The notes under the pieces are model-generated. The model was not told where the DNA came from. It worked only from the letters and a program-made list of their open reading frames with translations, and ran no database searches. The position numbers were made by a program, and so were the translations under genes. A DNA stretch of 64,000 bases, taken from assembly GCA_037957365.1 (NCBI GenBank), contig JARHVA010004226.1, positions 682,001 through 746,000 on the forward strand, written 5' to 3'. Below, one piece after another: positions 58,245-64,000 of this stretch (positions within the stretch are counted from its first letter, which is position 1; each line of letters starts with the position of its first letter). The stretch is from Torreya grandis. Its lineage: Eukaryota > Streptophyta > Pinopsida > Cupressales > Taxaceae.

Positions 58245-60082
58245 GGAATCTAGGGTTAAAGGGGTAGAGATATCCTAGGGCAAAAATATGGTATATTATC
58301 TCTAAATTAGGCCAATTAATTATAAAACTTAGATAAACATATACTGACTTTATTATGCTGAGATACGTTACTAGATCTAAATTTTGAACTAGTCGCTTGA
58401 TTCTAAATTTTTTACCTCTATAGCTATGGAAAATTTCATTGACCTATGATGCTTGCATCAATACTTCTATCTAACTTATTTGTATGTGTCTAGTACAAAA
58501 AACTTGTTAAAACTAGATGTGACTACTTAGATGCTTCTAGGTTATGTGTCACCTTTGCTCTAGTGCACTCAGATGTATGTCATGGACTATCACTCCTTGT
58601 CAAATAGAAAAATCTTAGTTTTTCATCTTCATAGTGGATATGGAAAAATAGGTTTGTATTCACATGATGTCAAGGTTCCCTAAATACCCCTATGTGTACA
58701 TAGTCATACTTCAAAGAAGGCCTGAGATTTCTATAGTTCTCCCCTACGTGTTGGCTTGTGTGTGTATCATGCAATATATGATAAACAAGTATAATAATGA
58801 CTGTGCTTGTAACTTGGAAAATGTGGCTCAGAGGATTCTCCTTCATTAATTTAGACATATAGATGTGTTGTCCCTATGATTTATATGGAAATAGGATAAA
58901 ATATGGAATCTCTACTTGCTTGAATGCTTATTTGGATACCTTTTGTAAGTTACCTTGTGAGTTGTTAGGTTTATGCTATATAAGGAATGAATAATGGTTG
59001 ATATTTTATATATACCAATCCCTTTGGATAATATATCACATTAAATAACTTAGGCTAACTATAGGTATATGTTTCATTTGAAAATTGGATGATTTTAGGA
59101 CACTAGACACTTACATTAGGATATGACACTTTCATCAATGTAGGCATTTGTATGGGATGAAAGTGTTTGGGTAGTTGGAAAATAAGCATAGGTTCAAAAC
59201 TTATAGAAAAATATTCTAATTAGGTTTATAATATTATGATAATGAAATAAGGTCTGAGTCATCAGAATAACACTACTCAGACTAAGAGATAAGTAATGAG
59301 CACAAAGAGATAGTGTATGTGAGCCTTTTAGAATAGAAAAGGTATAAAAGCTAAAGGTACATCCATGATATGTATTTTAAAAGTGTAAAAGAATGAGGTA
59401 CTATATAATTCATGAATAATGTCTACAAATCCAAGGTCTCATTGATTAAAATATCATAGATATTGACACACTTGTTGAAGAGGCTAAGCCACAAAAAAAT
59501 GATAATGTGAAACTGAAAATGTATAAGGATCCCTTTCAAAATCATGAAACAAATAATAAGGATAATTATGAAGTTAATTATGCATTAAATGTTCATCCTC
59601 TCATATATATGGACATATACATGATATAATTATTGATAAGTTATAAACAAATAAGCATCCCATCCTATGATCACATTTGATGATAATGATGTTGTTAATG
59701 ATGATTCAAATAAATATGCACTTTTTATTCAAGCATATGTTAACAAGTAATCCATGCATAGTATTATGATATAAAATGGATCAAGTGAAAATTTGTGCAC
59801 CATAAAATTTAATTCTCTTGGTTATACAAAACAAAATTTATAATATACTTCTAGAGTTGTCAAAACATTTGATGGACATATACAAGATACTCTTAAGTAA
59901 ATAGGGCTTACTTTAAAAGTGGGCCTCTCATAGCTCCTACTCCATTTATATTTATAACAAGAACATGGGTCTTTGATATTATACTAATATTCCATTGGAT
60001 AGAAAATATTAGATAAGTATCCTCTATAGTGCATAAGTATCTCAAATATATTTATGATATTATAATCATATAAAATACTTGA
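58245..60082. other. Inserted repeat DNA, no gene; family E-like fragment
   Basis: This segment begins an interruption of the plus-strand gypsy element that lasts until about 61290. At 58655-58760 the phrases GGTTCCCTAAATACCC and CTTCAAAGAAGGCCTGAGA resemble the family E repeat in the orientation opposite to the copy at 60.1-61.3 kb. No motif otherwise. Confidence 0.4.
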
Positions 60083-60140
60083 GTGCAATGAGTGCCACTT
60101 CAGACCACCCATCATAAGCTTATACCTATAACTATCTTAG

Positions 60141-60154
60141 GGCCTATTTATACC
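60141..60154 (-). promoter_or_regulatory. TATA box in family E copy 2
   Basis: The minus strand reads GGTATAAATAGGCC, a strong plant TATA box. The aligned site in copy 1 is GTGTAAATAGGTCC. It indicates minus-strand sense for this copy. Confidence 0.55.
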
Positions 60155-60309
60155 CTTATCCAAATTTCATGTGGGTCTTACACATCCATATGCATCCCAA
60201 ATTTAGTCCCAAATCTTCCCCTAGAGATCCCAGGTTCTTCCACTTGGACACTAATGCACCACACTAGTGACTAAGGGACCACGCTAGTGTCCCTTGCCTA
60301 ATTTCAACC

Positions 60310-60312
<3 letters not shown>

Positions 60313-60349
<37 letters not shown>
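60313..60349. repeat. (AT)n microsatellite
   Basis: About 18 uninterrupted AT units inside family E copy 2; absent from copy 1. Confidence 0.97.
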
Positions 60350-60358
<9 letters not shown>

Positions 60359-61290
60359 AGACACATAAGGTCAAACTAGACCTATTTCACACTCCACATA
60401 AGCACTATATTAGTATAAATACATGAATTTTATCCCTTTATCCACTAAATGGAAATCAGATGCAAAATACACAAACAAGCTTGGAACAAGTTATGCAAAA
60501 ATAATATTATTAATCCCTATTCTACACTAATTTTGCATACAATCATTTAAAACCACCCTAAGCTCATAATACATAGATTTATAGTCTCAATCCTCATTTA
60601 GATCACTCAAATTAACACTCATACTAGTATTCACTTGCACTTGCGCTAACACTGAGATTGAGAGAACTACATTAGGCTTGATCCCCTCTCAAGGTATGGG
60701 TATGAAGGCAACTCTCAACATAGTGGGGTGTTGAGGATGTCCAATATACCCATCTAAAATCAAACTTTTTCTACTTATGAATATCAAATACCCTAAAAAC
60801 TTGGAGATATAGGTTTTTCATACAAAATCAATCCAAAATAGGTTTTGTCTGCACAAGTACAAGCATATGACTTAGACATAACTACTCCCATTAGTTCACA
60901 TCAGTCCTTACATAAGGATACTAGTTCTAAACAAGAGGACACTAGCATGGTGTGATACTATCTAGGATGTTTTTTGACACTTGGATCCTATTCATGACAC
61001 TTGATCAACTTTTGTGCCAATTTTAACCTCTAGATCATCCTTCTCAATCCATTTTCAGCTAAGTATTTATTTGTGTCATTCATTACTATTTTTAAAAATG
61101 TTATTTATGTCAATTATTATACAAATTAGTGGTTGCATTTATTTCACATCTCTCTAGTGATTTACTATACTCAGACCCTTTAACAACCTAGGATTAACAT
61201 TCCATAATCCCTTAAAAATTAAATCATTTGGTGAACCTAACTTACTTCAAACATATTTTTAAAACCCTAGTGTACCACTAAGGTTTTCAT

Positions 61291-62084
61291 TATTATTTAT
61301 AACATTTAATTATTTTTCAATTTTCAACCTTTAATCATGATTATCACGATGATGTCATTTTATACTTTTTGGTACAAAGTCGTATGGTTTATTTTGCATG
61401 CCTATTACCCATCATTTGTAGAATGATGCACATATATGTCACTCCTCTCATGGATCATGTTAGAACTTATCTTCTTGCACATATTTTTCTGCCTCACCTT
61501 GATCCCCCCTTATATGGATAACATTATTGTATGGCCAAATTTTATTTACCTCCAATTACTACTTGATGATAGAGAGCTCAAATGACTCTTTTTGTTCCTC
61601 CTCTACCTAGACCCATTGACTATCTTTGCTCACATCCTTCCTCTACTACTGGCCCTCAACAAATAGTAGATCATGTAATTTGAGATGTTACTAGATGAAA
61701 TTGGGTGCCTCATCAGCCTATACAAGTATAACATAATCTAATAGTCCCTCATCATCCCTAAAATAATACCATGGGATTTAGGGATCAACACACAACATAT
61801 GATATTATGGATCAGTTGAGAAATACACTAGATAAGATTTATATATTAGAATTACTATAAAAGTCAACTATTTTCAATATATTCTTTTTTAAACACTCAA
61901 TCATACATATTTACCTCATGATATAAACCCAAATTATTTTGAATATGTCATGAACACTATCAAGGACATTGAGGATGTTATATATTTTTCCAATGAGGAT
62001 TTACCCTCACAGTCAGTTATGGATCAAAATATCCAACTCTTCATTTAGGCACAAATCAAAAGCACCACTATTAAATAATTTATA
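61291..62084 (+). pseudogene. Gag-protease linker remnant, plus strand
   Basis: Broken frames such as MMHIYVTPLMDHVRTYLLAH near 61424 and HIFLPHLDPPLYG near 61470 precede the protease. They probably belong to the variable gag-pol linker. Stops are frequent. Confidence 0.4.
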
Positions 62085-62430
62085 ATTAATAGTGGTTCAA
62101 GAATTAACATATACAACCTCACATTCTTACATATTATGGGGGTTGACATAACATCCATTCAAAAAATATATAAGAATATTAGAGGTTTTGATGACATTTC
62201 TCAATAGACATTGGACACTATTACATTAGATATCATAGTTGGGAAAAAAACCCTATCCACATAATTTTAGGTGATGCCTAATCATTTACATTACAATTTA
62301 TTACTTGGGAGACCTTAGATACATGACATAGAGGCCATAACATCTAGCTTGCACAAATGTATCAAATTTTTACATGATGAATACTTATACACTTGCCCAA
62401 TTGATAACCAACCATGAAGATATTGTAAAT
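62085..62430 (+). pseudogene. pol: Gypsy aspartic protease remnant, plus strand
   Basis: The active site reads FIINSGSRINIYNL; the usual Asp of DSG is Asn, so catalysis would be lost. Then ILGVD-like IMGVDITSIQK, NIRGFDDIS, TITLDIIVGKKTLST, VMPNHLHYNLLLGRP, stop (expected Trp), IHDIEAITSSLHKCIKFLHD. The order and the LLGRPWIHDxEAxxSxLHKCIKF signature match plant gypsy proteases. It continues into the first unit of the tandem duplication. Confidence 0.85.
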
Positions 62431-62900
62431 TCATAGAGCCTACCACCCAAAGTACATCTTTAGATGGGACAACTAATGTTCTCATAGAGTCCCCACCTCA
62501 CAATATTTTGATAGAGCAAATGCATACATATGAGGTCAGGGAATCTAGCACCACTATTCCTACATCCATTATAGATCTTCGTACAACACAATTACCTTCC
62601 CCCATAAAGGTGAAGGACACTCCTACAACATAATTATCCTATCCCATAATAGATGATGGGATTCTCATAGCATAGTTACTATTACTTTTTAATTTAGAGG
62701 AAGTATACATCATAAATTCAAATATAAATTCCCAAGCCACCATAGAGGATGATCCAACACCCATTGACATCACTGAGTATTTGTGTAGGTTAAACTTCAC
62801 ACCAGTAGGCCCCAAAGAGTACATAGATGATTCTAAGGCACTTATGCCTTCAGCTACACATGCATCAACACTAGTCCATAGTTCCATAGATACAAGACAA
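62279..62900 (+). repeat. Tandem duplication, unit 1
   Basis: About 620 bp, repeated directly at 62901. One plus-strand frame reads through about 205 residues with three stops: IHDIEAITSSLHKC, NVLIESPPHNILIEQMHTYE, SPIKVKDTP, then EDDPTPIDITEYLCRLNFTP and VGPKEYIDDSKALMPSA. It covers the protease end and following linker. Confidence 0.9.
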
Positions 62901-63515
62901 AATATTTACATTAACATTTATTACTTGGGAGACCTTAGATACATGAAATAGAGGCCATAACATCTACCTTACACAAATATATCAAACTTTTACATGATGA
63001 ATACTTATACACTTTCCTAGTTGATAACCAACTATGCAGATATTGTAAAGTCATAGAGCCTACCACCCAAAATACATCTTTAGATGGGACACCTAATGTT
63101 CTTATAGAGTCCCCACCTCACATGATTTTAATAGAGCAGATGCATACATATAAGGTTAGGGAATCTATCACTACTATTCCTACATCCATTCTAGATCTTC
63201 CTACAACATAATTACCTTCCCCCATAAAGGTGAAAGACACTCCAACACAATTATCCTATCCCATGATAGATGATGAGATTCTCATAGCATAGTTACTATT
63301 AATTGTTAATTCAGAGGAATTATACATCATAAATTCAAATATAAATTCCTAAGCTATCACAGAGGATGATACAACACCCATTGACATCAATGATTATTTG
63401 TGTGGGTTAAAATTCACACCAATAGGCCCCAAAGAGTACATAGATAATTCTAAGGCACTTATACCTTCAGCTTCACATGCATCAACACTAGTCCATAGTT
63501 CCATAGATACATGCC
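62901..63515 (+). repeat. Tandem duplication, unit 2
   Basis: Offset from unit 1 is 620 bp at its start and 617 bp at its end, because one codon is missing near 63240. The match begins with TTATTACTTGGGAGACCTTA and ends at GTTCCATAGATACA. The duplication shifts the frame at the junction. Some stops of unit 1 are Gln codons here and the reverse, so the two units have mutated independently. Confidence 0.9.
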
Positions 63516-64000
63516 AAGTCACTCACTTGTAGTTATAGGTAGATTTTTATATACATTCAAGTACATATGGTGACATATATGGATGTTGACCTAGTTATTT
63601 GGATTTAGGTAGGAAATAAACATGATATACCACAATAGATGTTACATATGTTACTTGATATAGGATTGATGGCATTACCCATAGTTGCCACATATCTGTT
63701 AGTAAATTATCACAATAAGATGATTGACCATTTTAAAAATTTTCATAGGATTACCATACATGATATAGATACATGCTCAACACTATAATATAAATTGAAT
63801 AAGTTCAATTCTTGAGGCACTATTTAGATTACATGACCTCTACCTCCACCAGTATAGTCACCACTATGGATTCTTCATTGACATAGACATTTGAGGAATG
63901 ATCCATTAACTATATAGGTTTTTATCAAGGATAAATACATTCCTAACATTGTTATCGATGAGAATTTTGATCCTAATACTTGTAATTTGGCATTTTTATA
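63516..64000 (+). pseudogene. pol: Protease-RT linker remnant, plus strand
   Basis: A readable stretch MLHMLLDIGLMALPIVATYL to HDIDTCST (63640-63784), then KDKYIPNIVIDENFDPNTCN at the window end. By position it should precede RT, which would start beyond the window. No catalytic motif seen. Confidence 0.4.

Larger units (their letters stand above)
60083..61290 (-). repeat. LTR-like repeat of family E, copy 2
   Basis: Inverted match to 31630-32880. It lies between the nucleocapsid-like and protease parts of a plus-strand gypsy element, so it probably inserted there, perhaps as a solo LTR. An (AT)n run occurs inside it. Confidence 0.6.

Overview
This window looks like intergenic DNA from a large, repeat-rich plant nuclear genome. 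By eye it is AT-rich, and almost everything recognisable is the remains of LTR retrotransposons. I see no host gene, tRNA, rRNA, CRISPR array or operon-like layout. The plant assignment rests on plant-type Ty3/gypsy gag, protease and integrase signatures (the Tat/Ogre style), a Ty1/copia element and a possible plant-mobile-domain fragment. The species cannot be told from the sequence.

Layout. 1-11.1 kb: an LTR family called L1 here. L1 copy A (1-1151) resumes at 9624-9787, so about 8.5 kb has been inserted into it. The inserted block holds an LTR-like repeat of family D (1.85-2.88 kb) and a gag-less Ty3/gypsy element, J (3548-9612, minus strand, RT-RNase H-integrase between 1.49-kb repeats). 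L1 copy B (9790-11102) follows two bases after copy A ends and leads into a plus-strand interior with a possible plant-mobile-domain remnant (about 12.5 kb). 15.0-20.7 kb: a minus-strand Tat-like element with 5' LTR (L1 copy C), gag, two nucleocapsid-like motifs, protease, and an integrase C-terminus joined directly to the protease linker. 20.75-26.6 kb: a minus-strand gypsy gag region with a 5' LTR of family D. 27.7-31.3 kb: another minus-strand gypsy gag-protease remnant. 31.6-32.9 kb: an LTR-like repeat, family E.

33.6-39.2 kb: the best preserved element, a nearly complete minus-strand Ty1/copia retrotransposon with both LTRs, PBS, PPT and gag-PR-IN-RT-RH, broken by stops and one frameshift. 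41.5-45.8 kb: element H, with a 485-bp LTR pair, PPT and possible target-site duplication, but no recognisable pol. 46.8-47.0 kb: a CA/TG/TA hairpin. 47.7-54.5 kb: element G, with 2.15-kb LTRs around a 2.4-kb interior without pol. 56.6-64 kb: plus-strand gypsy G-patch-like, gag and protease segments, interrupted by an inverted family-E repeat and ending in a 620-bp tandem duplication.

Nothing here works as a gene set. The genes once formed retrotransposon cycles (gag particle, protease, reverse transcriptase/RNase H, integrase), and nearly all are broken. Where I could compare with a family consensus, most in-frame stops fit C-to-T decay of Gln, Trp or Arg codons.

The most unusual structure is a set of short dyad-symmetric arrays. 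L1 LTRs carry 12-bp units like ACCATCGATGGT on a strict 19-bp period. The copia LTRs carry ACCGAC(A/G)(T/C)CGGT units on alternating 31/20-bp spacing, and the copia pol linker carries the same unit five times at exactly 21 bp. The copia unit contains the core of the plant DRE/CRT stress-response element.
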